Below are positions 50,493 through 59,470 of a DNA stretch of 64,000 nt, piece after piece. This stretch comes from Fimenecus sp045543095. Lineage in GTDB: Bacteria > Bacillota > Clostridia > Oscillospirales > Acutalibacteraceae. The translations under genes were made by a program, and so were the position numbers. The notes under the pieces were generated by a model. It did not search any database, was not told where the DNA came from, and was given only the letters and a program-made list of their open reading frames with translations. Where the stretch lies: positions 1 through 64,000 of the forward strand of contig JAZQMC010000025.1 of the NCBI GenBank assembly GCA_045543095.1, written 5' to 3'. Positions within the stretch are counted from its first letter, which is position 1. Each line of letters opens with the position of its first letter.

Positions 50493-51230
50493 TTAATTAT
50501 TTGTAATTTCTGTATTTTTGAGAATTTTTTTGTCGGCTTCGGTAAGTTCTGCCTTTTCGAGCATATCCGGGCGGTGCTTTGCGGTCATTAAAATTGACTG
50601 TTCACGACGCCATTTATCGATATTGCCATGATGACCTGAAATGAGCACATCGGGCACCTTCATACCGTTCCACTCATATGGTCTTGTGTATTGGGGATAC
50701 TCCAAAAGACCGTTATAGTGACTTTCAAGCTCTTTTGCCTCGTCATTTGGAAGCACACCCTCTAACATTCTTGAAATTGAGTCCGCAAGCACAAGTGCGG
50801 GCAATTCACCGCCTGTGAGCACATAATCACCTATTGAAATCTGCTCATCAACCAGAGTGTCTATAACTCGTTGGTCAACACCCTCATAGTGACCGCAGAG
50901 GATTGTGATTTCGGGTAATTCCGCAAGTTCTTTTACTCTCGCCTGAGTTAACACCTTACCACAAGGTGACATATAAATTAAGTGATTTTTATTTTCACTT
51001 TTTTTACAAATGTCCTCATAGCAATCGTGGATTGGCTGGATTTGCATAAGCATACCCATACCGCCACCGTAGGGTGCATCGTCAACACGGCGGTGCTTAT
51101 CTTTGGTGTAATCTCTTATATTTATACAATTTATTTCTACATATCCATTTTCCCTTGCTCTGCCGATAATACTTTCGGAAAGTACGGTTTCGCACATTTC
51201 GGGGAAAAGTGTCATAATGTTAATTTTCAT
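50493..51230 (-). CDS. trmD: tRNA (guanine-37-N1)-methyltransferase
   Basis: Makes m1G37 in tRNAs, preventing frameshifts. The 245 residues carry the SPOUT knot with LCGHYEGVDQRVIDTLVDE and GDYVLTGGELPALVLADSIS. ATG 51230 overlaps rimM by 11 bases. It is the last gene of the ylxM-ffh-rpsP-khpA-rimM-trmD unit; rplS, its usual follower, is absent. Confidence 0.96.
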   Translation of the reverse strand: MKINIMTLFPEMCETVLSESIIGRARENGYVEINCINIRDYTKDKHRRVDDAPYGGGMGMLMQIQPIHDCYEDICKKSENKNHLIYMSPCGKVLTQARVKELAELPEITILCGHYEGVDQRVIDTLVDEQISIGDYVLTGGELPALVLADSISRMLEGVLPNDEAKELESHYNGLLEYPQYTRPYEWNGMKVPDVLISGHHGNIDKWRREQSILMTAKHRPDMLEKAELTEADKKILKNTEITNN

Positions 51231-51738
51231 CGTCAAAAAGTCCTTTTAAGACATTTATTTTTATAATTCCCTCGCTGACATCAACCGACTCAATAACCTG
51301 TTTGATTGCGGGAATAAGCACTTCGTTACCTTTGGGAGTTTTGATGTGCCACACATCATTGGCACCTGTTTCACTCACATCAATAATTATACCCAAATTT
51401 TTACCTGTTTCGTTATCAAACACGGTACAATCAAAGAGTTCCTGAATAAACCAAGTGCCTTTAGGAAGTTTTGCATCACTGCGTTTCATATAAAGAACGG
51501 TATTTTTAAGTGCACGGGCTTTATCTACATCATCAATGCCATCAAGCAAAAGTATTGCCACATTTCCGTGAGAACGGGCAGAAATAACCTTTATTTCTTT
51601 TTCGCCGTTTTTGTCGAAATATAAAGTTTTGAATTTTTTTACAAATTCGGGTGTATCACACCACGGGTTAAAACGAACTTCGCCTTTTATACCGTGAGTT
51701 GATACTATTTGTCCTAATTCGAGATAGTTTTTAATCAT
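51220..51738 (-). CDS. rimM: Ribosome maturation factor RimM
   Basis: Assists 30S maturation by binding S19. The 172 residues start YLELGQIVSTHGIKGEVR, then a PRC-barrel with LGIIIDVSETGANDVW and EVLIPAIKQVIESVD. ATG 51738 has GGAG eleven bases upstream. A palindromic module and a terminator-like hairpin separate it from khpA, so rimM-trmD may be expressed less than the upstream genes. Confidence 0.94.
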   Translation of the reverse strand: MIKNYLELGQIVSTHGIKGEVRFNPWCDTPEFVKKFKTLYFDKNGEKEIKVISARSHGNVAILLLDGIDDVDKARALKNTVLYMKRSDAKLPKGTWFIQELFDCTVFDNETGKNLGIIIDVSETGANDVWHIKTPKGNEVLIPAIKQVIESVDVSEGIIKINVLKGLFDDEN

Positions 51739-51761
51739 TGGGATTTTCACTCCAGTTTGAC

Positions 51762-51785
51762 GGCGGGAGCAAGCCCCCGCCCTAC
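51762..51785. repeat. GC-rich palindromic module ending in CCCTAC
   Basis: GGCGGGAGCAAGCCCCCGCC then CTACAT, identical in its core to 41003-41032. It lies just upstream of rimM. Confidence 0.7.
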
Positions 51786-51790
51786 ATTAC

Positions 51791-51822
51791 AAAAAGGCAG
51801 ACGAGTGCAAAAACTGTCTGCC
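51791..51822 (-). terminator. Terminator-like hairpin between khpA and rimM
   Basis: Minus strand GGCAGAC (51822-51816), loop, GTCTGCC (51802-51796), then TTTTTG. It sits inside what is normally one operon and would lower expression of rimM-trmD. Confidence 0.7.
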
Positions 51823-51832
51823 CATTGTAATT

Positions 51833-52066
51833 TTAGTCGATATCGACCTGAACTTTTTCGCCTGTACGTGTAGCTCCGGCTTTAACAACTGTTCTGATAG
51901 CCTTTGCAATTCTGCCCTGTTTACCGATAACTCTGCCCATATCTTCTTCAGCAACGTGAAGATGATACACAACAACACCACGGTCATCTGCTTCGTCAAC
52001 AGTAACAGTAACAGCGTCAGGATTTTCAACAAGTCCTTTAACGATTGTAATAAGAAGTTCCTGCAT
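51833..52066 (-). CDS. khpA: KH-domain RNA-binding protein KhpA
   Basis: A 77-residue single KH domain. The GxxG loop is in MGRVIGKQGRIAKAIR, between the strand VVVYHLHVAEED and a helix. KhpA (YlqC) works with KhpB/Jag in Firmicutes to bind small RNAs and influence cell length. ATG 52066 has AAAGG nine bases upstream. It lies 15 bases past rpsP, its usual neighbour. Confidence 0.93.
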   Translation of the reverse strand: MQELLITIVKGLVENPDAVTVTVDEADDRGVVVYHLHVAEEDMGRVIGKQGRIAKAIRTVVKAGATRTGEKVQVDID

Positions 52067-52081
52067 TTTCAAAAACCTTTC

Positions 52082-52327
52082 TTATTTGATAACGCCGCTC
52101 TTTTTAAGAATAACCTTAACTGTGTCAGTTGGCTGAGCACCGTTCTTGAGCCACTTTTCTGCTTTTTCTACGTCAATCTTGATTTCAGCAGGGTCTCTCA
52201 TTGGGTTATAAGTACCAATTTCCTCGATAAATCTGCCGTCACGTGGATAACGTGAATCTGCAACTACTACTCTGTAGAAAGGAGCTCTCTTAGCACCCAT
52301 TCTGCGAAGTCTCATTTTTACTGCCAT
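52082..52327 (-). CDS. rpsP: 30S ribosomal protein S16
   Basis: An 81-residue ribosomal protein: AVKMRLRRMGAKRAPFYRVV, RDGRFIEEIGTYNPM and KAEKWLKNGAQPTDTV are typical. ATG 52327 is chosen for the GGAGG site. It follows ffh by 56 bases. Confidence 0.97.
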   Translation of the reverse strand: MAVKMRLRRMGAKRAPFYRVVVADSRYPRDGRFIEEIGTYNPMRDPAEIKIDVEKAEKWLKNGAQPTDTVKVILKKSGVIK

Positions 52328-52383
52328 TGTTGTTTCCTCCAAATATATAAAAATTTATATTAAACACGATTGTGTTTGTTTAC

Positions 52384-53751
52384 TTACATCGGGAAGCCGC
52401 CCATGCCACCCATACCGCCGAAGCCACCATTCATACCCATACGCTTCATTTTGCGTTTCATACTGCCTGAGTTCATCTGCTTGAACATCTTTTGCATCTG
52501 ACGGTACTGATTGAGAAGTCGGTTAACATCTTCAACCTGCATTCCGCAACCTGCTGCAATTCTGCGTTTACGCGAAGGATTGATAATATCGGGGTTTCTG
52601 CGTTCTTTGATTGTCATTGAAAGAATAATCGCTTTCATTCTGTCAAACTGACGCTCATCAATATCAACATCTTTAACCTTTTTATTTATACCGGGTAGCA
52701 TTGAGAGAATATCCTTCATACTGCCCATTTTGTTAATCTGCTCAAACTGGTCAAGCAAATCTTCAAGGTCAAATTTGTTTTTGCGAAGCTTTTCTTCAAG
52801 CTGTGCTGCCTTTTTCTCATCAAGTGCGATTTCTGCTTTTTCAATAAGTGAAAGCACATCGCCCATTCCAAGAATTCTTGACGCCATTCGGTCGGGATAG
52901 AAATAATCGAGTTCATCAAGTTTTTCACCCATACCGACAAATTTAATCGGTTTACCTGTAACGGCTCTTGCTGAAAGAGCAGCACCACCACGGGTATCAC
53001 CGTCCATTTTAGTAAGCACAAGGCCGTCAATGCCCAATTCGTCATTAAATGTACTTGCAACAGTAACTGCGTCCTGACCAAGCATTGCATCAATAACAAG
53101 CAAGATTTCGTGAGGACGAACTTCTGATTTAATGTTTTTAAGCTCGTTCATAAGCTCTGTATCAATATGCAAACGACCTGCTGTATCTATAAAAACATAG
53201 TCATAGCCTTTATCTTTTGCAAGTTTGATAGCTTCTTTTGCGATTGTTACGGGATTAGTCTGACCCATTTCAAAAACTGGCACACCAACCTGTTCACCAA
53301 CAACCTGCAACTGCTTAATAGCAGCGGGACGATAAATATCGCAGGCTACAAGTAAGGGTCTGTGATTTTCGCTTTTGAGCTTTCGTGCGATTTTTGCACA
53401 ATGAGTTGTTTTACCGGAACCCTGAAGACCACACATCATAATGATTGTTGGCGGATGGCTTGCATAAGCAAGTCTTGTCTGAGTACCACCCATAAGGTCT
53501 GTAAGCTCTTCGTTAACAATTTTGATAACCATCTGTGCAGGGGTTAAGCTTTCCATAACCTGTGCACCAATTGCACGCTCTGTTACCTTTGCGGTGAAAT
53601 CCTTGGCTACTTTATAGTTAACGTCTGCTTCTAAAAGTGCAAGACGAACCTCACGCATTGCTTCTTTTACGTCTTTTTCATTAAGACTGCCCTTACTTTT
53701 CAATCGCTGAAAGGCAGCTTCAAGTCTGTCAGATAAACCTTCAAATGCCAT
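52384..53751 (-). CDS. ffh: Signal recognition particle protein Ffh
   Basis: GTPase that brings membrane-protein nascent chains to the translocon, with SRP RNA. The 455 residues have the N domain, the G domain (GLQGSGKTTHCAKIA, CDIYRPAAIKQL, DTAGRL, TKMDGDTRGGAALS) and a Met-rich M domain that ends in a Gly/Met tail (GGFGGMGGMGGFPM). ATG 53751 lies 13 bases past ylxM. SRP RNA was not found in the window. Confidence 0.97.
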   Translation of the reverse strand: MAFEGLSDRLEAAFQRLKSKGSLNEKDVKEAMREVRLALLEADVNYKVAKDFTAKVTERAIGAQVMESLTPAQMVIKIVNEELTDLMGGTQTRLAYASHPPTIIMMCGLQGSGKTTHCAKIARKLKSENHRPLLVACDIYRPAAIKQLQVVGEQVGVPVFEMGQTNPVTIAKEAIKLAKDKGYDYVFIDTAGRLHIDTELMNELKNIKSEVRPHEILLVIDAMLGQDAVTVASTFNDELGIDGLVLTKMDGDTRGGAALSARAVTGKPIKFVGMGEKLDELDYFYPDRMASRILGMGDVLSLIEKAEIALDEKKAAQLEEKLRKNKFDLEDLLDQFEQINKMGSMKDILSMLPGINKKVKDVDIDERQFDRMKAIILSMTIKERRNPDIINPSRKRRIAAGCGMQVEDVNRLLNQYRQMQKMFKQMNSGSMKRKMKRMGMNGGFGGMGGMGGFPM

Positions 53752-53764
53752 AACTGTCACCACC

Positions 53765-54127
53765 CTATTCTGTCAAGGAAAGTGCAATCGACTTTATCTT
53801 AACTGTTTTATCGTTAATTTCGCGGGAAAGACCGTGCGACAAATTATATTCGTTAATTTCATCAGCACATCTCATAATATTTTCAAGACCTACGTTTACT
53901 GCCTCAAGCTTTTGTGAAAACCTGAGTTTTGTTTCCATGTCAAAAAGCAATGCTTCTGCCCTTTTAATAGAATCACGCACGCCCTGACGGGTTATCCCCT
54001 CATTCTCGGCTATTTCTGAAAGAGAAAGGTCATCGTTATAATAATAATTGAGATAATCACGCTGTTTTGCGGTAAGAGTTTCACCGTACAAATCAAGAAG
54101 CATTGATATTTCAACATTGTTTGCCAC
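53765..54127 (-). CDS. ylxM: YlxM family SRP-associated regulator
   Basis: A 120-residue protein with a sigma-70 region-4-like helix-turn-helix: LTAKQRDYLNYYYNDDLSL then SEIAENEGITRQGVRDSIKR. It leads ffh, as in most Firmicutes. GTG 54127 is chosen because AAGGAGG lies upstream at good distance. Known YlxM proteins affect SRP function or act as RNA/DNA-binding helpers; exact role uncertain. Confidence 0.93.
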   Translation of the reverse strand: MANNVEISMLLDLYGETLTAKQRDYLNYYYNDDLSLSEIAENEGITRQGVRDSIKRAEALLFDMETKLRFSQKLEAVNVGLENIMRCADEINEYNLSHGLSREINDKTVKIKSIALSLTE

Positions 54128-54145
54128 GATTGACACCTCCTTCAA

Positions 54146-54180
54146 AAAAACATCCTGTAAAGCGTTTAGACTTTACAGGA
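54146..54180 (-). terminator. Terminator-like hairpin at the start of the ylxM-ffh transcript
   Basis: Minus strand TCCTGTAAAG (54180-54171), loop, CTTTACAGGA (54162-54153), then TGTTTTTTT and the ylxM ribosome site. It is only a few bases past the expected start of the transcript from 54185-54213, so it could end the upstream lipoprotein transcript or attenuate the operon. Confidence 0.7.
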
Positions 54181-54184
54181 CGGT

Positions 54185-54213
54185 ATTATACTAAATAATA
54201 TTCAGTTTGTCAA
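54185..54213 (-). promoter_or_regulatory. Sigma-A promoter of the ylxM-ffh-rpsP operon
   Basis: Minus strand TTGACA (54213-54208), a 17-bp spacer and TATAAT (54190-54185), a consensus match. It lies between the lipoprotein stop and the hairpin. Confidence 0.85.
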
Positions 54214-54229
54214 GAAGTTTTTTGTAAAA

Positions 54230-54712
54230 TTACGGAACTGCTACAATGTCGTCCCAATCAATGCTTCCGCCCTTGTTGGTATCGCTGCCGATTTCAACAC
54301 CCGATGATTCAGAAGATGAGGGCTCTTCGTTATTTTCACTTGAAGAAGGCTCATCTTTTTCATTCGATGAAGGCTCGTCTTTTTCGTTATCTTTGTTTGG
54401 AGCAGTTGTTGATGTTGTTGTGCTGTTCTTGTCTTCTTTGTCGTTCTTATCTGACTTTTTAGTTGTTGTTTCTGTAATAAGGTCTTCTATTCTATCCATA
54501 AAGCCGTCTTTATCAGTAGTTACGGGAATTTTGTCACCTTCAACATTAGTTACAAAGTTTTCGCCGTCTTCATCCTCGTAAATCTCGACAATATCACCAT
54601 TTTCAAGTTTAACGGTATGGTCAACCTTATAATCAGGTTCTTTTTTACAAGCCGCAAAAACAACCACAACAGCGAGAAGTAACATAGCAGCCGCAATTAT
54701 TTTTTTATTCAT
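54230..54712 (-). CDS. Lipoprotein with a Ser/Glu-rich low-complexity tail
   Basis: A 160-residue exported lipoprotein. The signal peptide ends in a lipobox VVFAAC, giving a lipid-bound Cys near residue 21. A small domain (about 25-80: VDHTVKLENGDIVEIYEDED) is followed by a Thr/Lys stretch and repeats of NEKDEPSS, ending with a short Asp/Trp segment (SIDWDDIV). No enzyme motif. The tail suggests a spacer. Its function is unknown. Confidence 0.82.
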   Translation of the reverse strand: MNKKIIAAAMLLLAVVVVFAACKKEPDYKVDHTVKLENGDIVEIYEDEDGENFVTNVEGDKIPVTTDKDGFMDRIEDLITETTTKKSDKNDKEDKNSTTTSTTAPNKDNEKDEPSSNEKDEPSSSENNEEPSSSESSGVEIGSDTNKGGSIDWDDIVAVP

Positions 54713-54784
54713 TATGTAAATCCCCTTTCAGATTTCATATTTAATAAATATAGAATATCACATTTTATAACACATTGCAAGAGA

Positions 54785-57163
54785 TTATTTTAATTCGGCT
54801 ATGGTAACACCTTCCTCACCCTCTCCGAATGTACCTACACGGAATGTGCGTATATTAGGATGCTTGCGAAGATGTATATGAATACCCTTGCGAAGTGCAC
54901 CCGTACCCTTGCCATGAATTATAGTGATTTCGTTAAGTCCTGTGCGAAGAACACTGTCAATGAATTTATCCAAATCAAGAATTGCCTCTTCAACAGTAGT
55001 GCCACGCAAATCAATGCTTGATGTGGCAGATGCAGTAGCTCTTGAACCCGTATGAACAGTGCGTGTGCCGTAATTGTTCTTTTTAGGTTGTTTTTTTGCA
55101 CCGATAAGTCGCAAGTCAGAAATATCGGCTTTCATTTTAATCATACCCGACTGCACCTGAACTGTATTTTTCTTTTCATCGATTGAGATAATCTCTGCTT
55201 CTCCACCGAGAGTTTTTACAAAAACTCTATCACCGATTACAAGTGCACGGGGAAGAATGTAGTCGCCGTCATCTGTTTGCAGACTGTTTGTAATTTCATC
55301 CATTTTGTCAAGCTGTTTACCCATTGCGGCTCTGGCTTTTCGGGCGATTTCTTGGTGATTATTTTTCTTTGCGAGTTCTTTTTTCAGTTGCTCAATTTCA
55401 AGCAAAAGTGAATTACCTGCACGGCGGGCATTTTCAACAATTCTTTCAGCTTCTTTTTTAGCACGGTCTATTTCTTTTTCGCTTTTGAGTTTTGCTTCTT
55501 CAAGCTGTTTTTCTGCATTTTCTTTTTGACGAAGAATTGCTTGTTTTTCTTCTTCTAACCTTTCACGGTCATCTTCCAGTGCTTTTCGGGCAGTTTCAAG
55601 AGTATCAACCGCATCTTCAAATTTTGTGTCGGATTCAGAAATTAGAGTTTTTGCAAAATCGGTTATTTCTTCATTTATTCCCAATCTGCCCGCAATTGCA
55701 AGAGCGTTTGAACGACCCGGCATACCTATTAAAAGTCGGTAAGTTGGTTTTAAAGATGCCACATCAAATTCACAACAACCGTTTTCTACTCTGTTAGTTT
55801 TCAAAGCATATTCTTTAAGTTCAGAATAGTGAGTTGTTGAGGCGATTTTTGCACCCTTTTGTCTTAAATTTTCAAGGATTGCAACAGCAAGTGCGGCACC
55901 CTCAATGGGGTCTGTACCTGCACCCAACTCGTCAATAAGCACCAAACTTCTGTCATCAGCATTTTTAAGAATGTCAACAATTGTAGACATATGTGCCGAA
56001 AAGGTTGAGAGTGACTGCTCAATGCTTTGCTCGTCACCGATGTCTGCAAGGACATTATCAAAAACTGATACTCGGCTGTTATCGGACACGGGTAGCATAA
56101 GCCCGCACTCTGCCATAAGCGTTAAAAGTCCGATTGTTTTAATGGAAACTGTTTTACCGCCCGTGTTAGCACCTGTGATTACAAGAGAATCAAAATCAAT
56201 ACCAAGCGAAATATCAACAGGAACAACAGAACGGGGGTCAATTAACGGATGACGAGCTTTTTTAAGCAATATTTCACCGTCGTTATTGAGAATTGGTCTG
56301 CTTGCTTTCATTTTATATGCAAGGTGGGCTTTTGCGAAAATCAAATCGAGCATAACCGCTGAATCAAAGCTGATTTTAATTGTATCTTCAAACTCCCCTG
56401 CCATTTGTGAGAGTTCTGCAAGAATTCTTTCTATTTCGTCCTGCTCGCGACTTTCAAGGACCTTGATTTCGTTATTAGCTTCAACAACGGCGGCGGGTTC
56501 AATAAACACAGTTGCACCGCTACCCGAGGTATCGTGCACCATACCCGCAACTTCACCGCGGTTTTCTGCTTTAACAGGCACAACAAATCGACCGTTGCGC
56601 TGTGTGATAATACCGTCACGAAGCACCTTTGAATAGTGGCTTGAATGAATCATATTATCAAGCTGTTCGCGAATTTTGTTTTCATAATGACGCTTTTTTC
56701 GTCTTATTTCTTTCAATTCGGGTGAAGCGTTATCGCTGATTTCGGTTTCCGAAATAATGGCGTTTGTTATTCTTTCTTCAAGATATTTATTTGGGTAAAG
56801 CGAATTGAACAAATCATCAAGTGAATTTGACATACCCGCACATTTTTCGTGCCATACAGTTATTCCGCGGATGATTTTAAGTGTTACAGCAATTTTTAAA
56901 AGCTCGCCCGCTGAAAGTGAACCGCCCGCAGCGGCACGGCTCAATGCATTATTGACGTTCTGAAGTCCGCCGAATGATGGTGCACCGAATTTGGCAATAA
57001 AAATATAAGCCGCCTCGGTTTTGTCGAGCAGACTGAGTACCTCAAAATAGTCGGATAAAGGCTTTATTTCAAGTGCTTTTTCTTTAGCATCGGCACTTGA
57101 TGCAGTATCGCTTAACATTTTGAGAATTTTATCAAGTTCAAGTGAAATACAATGTTTATTCAT
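54785..57163 (-). CDS. mutS2: MutS2 ATPase/endonuclease
   Basis: A 792-residue MutS paralog. The ATPase has Walker A TGANTGGKTVSIKT and Walker B VLIDELGAGTDPIEG; a long coiled coil follows (about 510-630), and the C-terminal Smr nuclease has SSIDLRGTTVEEAILDLDKF and IIHGKGTGALRKG. In Firmicutes MutS2 acts on recombination intermediates and on collided ribosomes. It starts inside the recO stop (TAATG). Confidence 0.95.
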   Translation of the reverse strand: MNKHCISLELDKILKMLSDTASSADAKEKALEIKPLSDYFEVLSLLDKTEAAYIFIAKFGAPSFGGLQNVNNALSRAAAGGSLSAGELLKIAVTLKIIRGITVWHEKCAGMSNSLDDLFNSLYPNKYLEERITNAIISETEISDNASPELKEIRRKKRHYENKIREQLDNMIHSSHYSKVLRDGIITQRNGRFVVPVKAENRGEVAGMVHDTSGSGATVFIEPAAVVEANNEIKVLESREQDEIERILAELSQMAGEFEDTIKISFDSAVMLDLIFAKAHLAYKMKASRPILNNDGEILLKKARHPLIDPRSVVPVDISLGIDFDSLVITGANTGGKTVSIKTIGLLTLMAECGLMLPVSDNSRVSVFDNVLADIGDEQSIEQSLSTFSAHMSTIVDILKNADDRSLVLIDELGAGTDPIEGAALAVAILENLRQKGAKIASTTHYSELKEYALKTNRVENGCCEFDVASLKPTYRLLIGMPGRSNALAIAGRLGINEEITDFAKTLISESDTKFEDAVDTLETARKALEDDRERLEEEKQAILRQKENAEKQLEEAKLKSEKEIDRAKKEAERIVENARRAGNSLLLEIEQLKKELAKKNNHQEIARKARAAMGKQLDKMDEITNSLQTDDGDYILPRALVIGDRVFVKTLGGEAEIISIDEKKNTVQVQSGMIKMKADISDLRLIGAKKQPKKNNYGTRTVHTGSRATASATSSIDLRGTTVEEAILDLDKFIDSVLRTGLNEITIIHGKGTGALRKGIHIHLRKHPNIRTFRVGTFGEGEEGVTIAELK

Positions 57164-57906
57164 TATTGCACCTTTATACTATTATAGAATTCTAAAGTTT
57201 TGAAATTTCTTTGTAATTTGGATAATAAATATTTTTCTGTTATATATGATAAATCGGGTATTGCATAATCTTCCATTTTAAAGGAATAGATTTTCTCAAA
57301 ATCTGAAAATGCAATGTGACGAAGTGCCTTGACAAGACCTATATCAAGACCCAACAGAGCCGATGATGAAATACAGTTTTCACAATAGAGAAGTCCGTCC
57401 TGTACATCAAAATACATTGTATCTGTTTCGTATTCACCGCAACGCTCACAGGCAATAAGATTCGGCATAAAGCCCGCAATACACATCATTCGCAGTTCTG
57501 TGATTGCTTTTATTTGTTCATTGGGCATTGTGCCTTTTGAAAGAAAGTGAAGTGAATTGAGAATGAGTCTTAAATATTCTTCAGCCGGTTCTTCCTCTTG
57601 AACTAATGAAATTGCAAGCTCGGAGAAATACTGTGCCAATGAAATTTTATCCAAATCGTTACGGAGTCCGAAAAATGTTTCAAGGGGCTCGGCTTCATCA
57701 ATTATGTAGCTATCCCTTGATTTATAAAGGGATATTTTTGAATAACAGAACATTCCTGTTGCACTGTTTTTACGGTTTTTAAAGGATTTTGCACCGCGGA
57801 CAAAAGCACGCACAAGCCCGTTATGGCGTGTAAGCACCGTAACAAGCTTGTCTTTTTCACCGATATTCTGTTCTTTGAGTATCAGACCGTCCGTATTCGT
57901 CCTCAT
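57163..57906 (-). CDS. recO: DNA repair protein RecO
   Basis: A 247-residue recombination mediator that loads RecA. The OB-fold start is TDGLILKEQNIGEKDKLVTV, and the C-terminal zinc module has CERCGEYE and LLYCENC. ATG 57906 is chosen because GAGGAAC lies upstream; a longer frame reaches 57924 but lacks a ribosome site. The start lies inside the yqzL-like gene. Confidence 0.93.
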   Translation of the reverse strand: MRTNTDGLILKEQNIGEKDKLVTVLTRHNGLVRAFVRGAKSFKNRKNSATGMFCYSKISLYKSRDSYIIDEAEPLETFFGLRNDLDKISLAQYFSELAISLVQEEEPAEEYLRLILNSLHFLSKGTMPNEQIKAITELRMMCIAGFMPNLIACERCGEYETDTMYFDVQDGLLYCENCISSSALLGLDIGLVKALRHIAFSDFEKIYSFKMEDYAIPDLSYITEKYLLSKLQRNFKTLEFYNSIKVQ

Positions 57907-58018
57907 CGTACAGTTCCTCGTCATAGCCCTGCTTTTTATTCTGCAGGGATTTATACATTAAATAATCCTCTACCTTACCACTCTTTGTAAATCTGCTCCA
58001 GATTGCCATTTTATCCAT
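57857..58018 (-). CDS. yqzL: YqzL-like small protein overlapping recO
   Basis: A 53-residue protein whose first half, MAIWSRFTKSGKVEDYLMYK, fits the YqzL pattern (Trp, then a Thr/Ser-Gly-x-[IV]-xx-YL segment). The second half is acidic. YqzL lies between era and recO in B. subtilis, as here. GGCGG precedes ATG 58018, and the gene overlaps recO by 50 bases in another frame. Its function is unknown. Confidence 0.75.
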   Translation of the reverse strand: MDKMAIWSRFTKSGKVEDYLMYKSLQNKKQGYDEELYDEDEYGRSDTQRTEYR

Positions 58019-58099
58019 TGAAAATTACCGCCTTTCTGTTATTAATTTGCGATAATTTTAATTGGAATATGAATGGTAAAAATAAAATGAATTGGTAAA

Positions 58100-58993
58100 T
58101 TAATCTAATCCGAAATTATGAATAAGACCCTCGCGGTTTCGCCAACCCTCTTTTACTTTTACCCAGCATTGAAGATTGATTTTGCAACCGAAAAAGTTTT
58201 CCATATCTTGACGGGCATAGGTGGAAATCTTTTTAAGCATAGCCCCGCCTTTGCCGATAATTATACCCTTATGGCTATCACGCTCGCAGAAAATTGTGGC
58301 TTCAACATCCATAATTCCGTCACTACGTTCACGCATTTTTTCAATGCTGACTGCTGTGCCGTGGGGAATTTCTTTATCTAAAAGTCTTAACATTTTTTCG
58401 CGTATAATCTCGCCCGCAAGCACTCTTTCAGGTTGGTCGGTGAGAGTATCGTCGGGGAAGAAATGCTCGGATTCAAAGCTGAGTTTTTTAAGTTCTTCTA
58501 AAAGCTCTTTTATTCCGCTACCGTTCTGTGCAGAAACAGGAACAATTGCCTCAAAATCATAATGTTCTGTCATTTCTGCAATACGAGAAATAAGATTTTC
58601 TTTTTCTTTAACAGTATCAATTTTATTGATTGCAAGAATTGCGGGATTTTTGCCCTTTTTGATTTTTTCAATCAGTTCAAGCTCTGCGGGATTAAGTTCA
58701 CCTGTTGGCTCAACCACCAAAAGACACGCGTCAACGCCCTCAATACTGTCGCTTACTGCCTTAACCATTTTCTCACCCAGCTTTGTTTTTGGCTTATGAA
58801 AACCAGGTGTATCGGTGAATACAAGCTGTACATTATCATTAGTTGTAAGCACTCCCATAATGCGAGTGCGGGTTGTCTGGGGTTTGGAAGACACGATTGC
58901 GATTTTTGTGCCTAAAAGTTTATTAAGAATTGAAGATTTACCAACATTAGCTTTACCTACAATAGCTATAAAAGCGGTTTTTGGAGTATTCAT
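58100..58993 (-). CDS. era: GTPase Era
   Basis: GTPase that binds the 3' end of 16S rRNA in 30S assembly. The 297 residues have G1 GKANVGKSS, the segment SKPQTTRTRIMGV, G3 DTPGF, G4 NKID, and a C-terminal KH domain with GIIIGKGGAMLKKIS. It starts three bases past the dgkA-like gene. Confidence 0.97.
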   Translation of the reverse strand: MNTPKTAFIAIVGKANVGKSSILNKLLGTKIAIVSSKPQTTRTRIMGVLTTNDNVQLVFTDTPGFHKPKTKLGEKMVKAVSDSIEGVDACLLVVEPTGELNPAELELIEKIKKGKNPAILAINKIDTVKEKENLISRIAEMTEHYDFEAIVPVSAQNGSGIKELLEELKKLSFESEHFFPDDTLTDQPERVLAGEIIREKMLRLLDKEIPHGTAVSIEKMRERSDGIMDVEATIFCERDSHKGIIIGKGGAMLKKISTYARQDMENFFGCKINLQCWVKVKEGWRNREGLIHNFGLD

Positions 58994-58996
58994 TAT

Positions 58997-59467
58997 TTAC
59001 CCTTTCTTTTTTGGAAATCCTTTAAATATGAATATAGTAAAAATAATTACTGAAATTGCAAACAAAACTATTGCAACAGGGTTTGCTATAAAATATGAAA
59101 ACAAGCTTTCAAATGCTTTTGGCTGATACATAATTGCAACACCGCAGAGCACCGAGAATATTGTGAACACAAGCACTGCACCCGCAGCACAGTCTTTTGC
59201 TATTCTGCCGTTTTCGGTATGCTCGTCCCCATACAAATCAACTGCACGCTCAATGGCTGTGTTTATCAGCTCACCGCCCATTACAAGTCCGTTTGCAAGA
59301 AATATTATCGCAAACTGTGTACTCGTGATTTCAAAGAAATCAAAGGCGAAAAGGAAGAAATACATATAAAGCATACAGACGGTATGTATTCTCATATTAC
59401 GCTCTTTTGTAAGTGCGGTAAAGATACCGCGAAAGGCATAACCGAAGCTTTTAATAAGTGATTTCAT
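58997..59467 (-). CDS. dgkA: Diacylglycerol/undecaprenol kinase family protein
   Basis: A 156-residue membrane kinase. ELINTAIERAVDLYGDEH and IAKDCAAGAVLV match the DgkA/UdpK active site. Gram-positive members phosphorylate undecaprenol. The protein has an extra C-terminal helix (VAIVLFAISVIIFTIFIF) beyond the usual three. It lies between ybeY and era, a common order. Confidence 0.93.
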   Translation of the reverse strand: MKSLIKSFGYAFRGIFTALTKERNMRIHTVCMLYMYFFLFAFDFFEITSTQFAIIFLANGLVMGGELINTAIERAVDLYGDEHTENGRIAKDCAAGAVLVFTIFSVLCGVAIMYQPKAFESLFSYFIANPVAIVLFAISVIIFTIFIFKGFPKKKG

Positions 59468-59470
59468 AGC

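Noticed and set aside
55905..56252. Long plus-strand frame opposite mutS2
   Set aside because: Shadow frame; it lacks a start signal and the opposite strand has clear MutS2 motifs.
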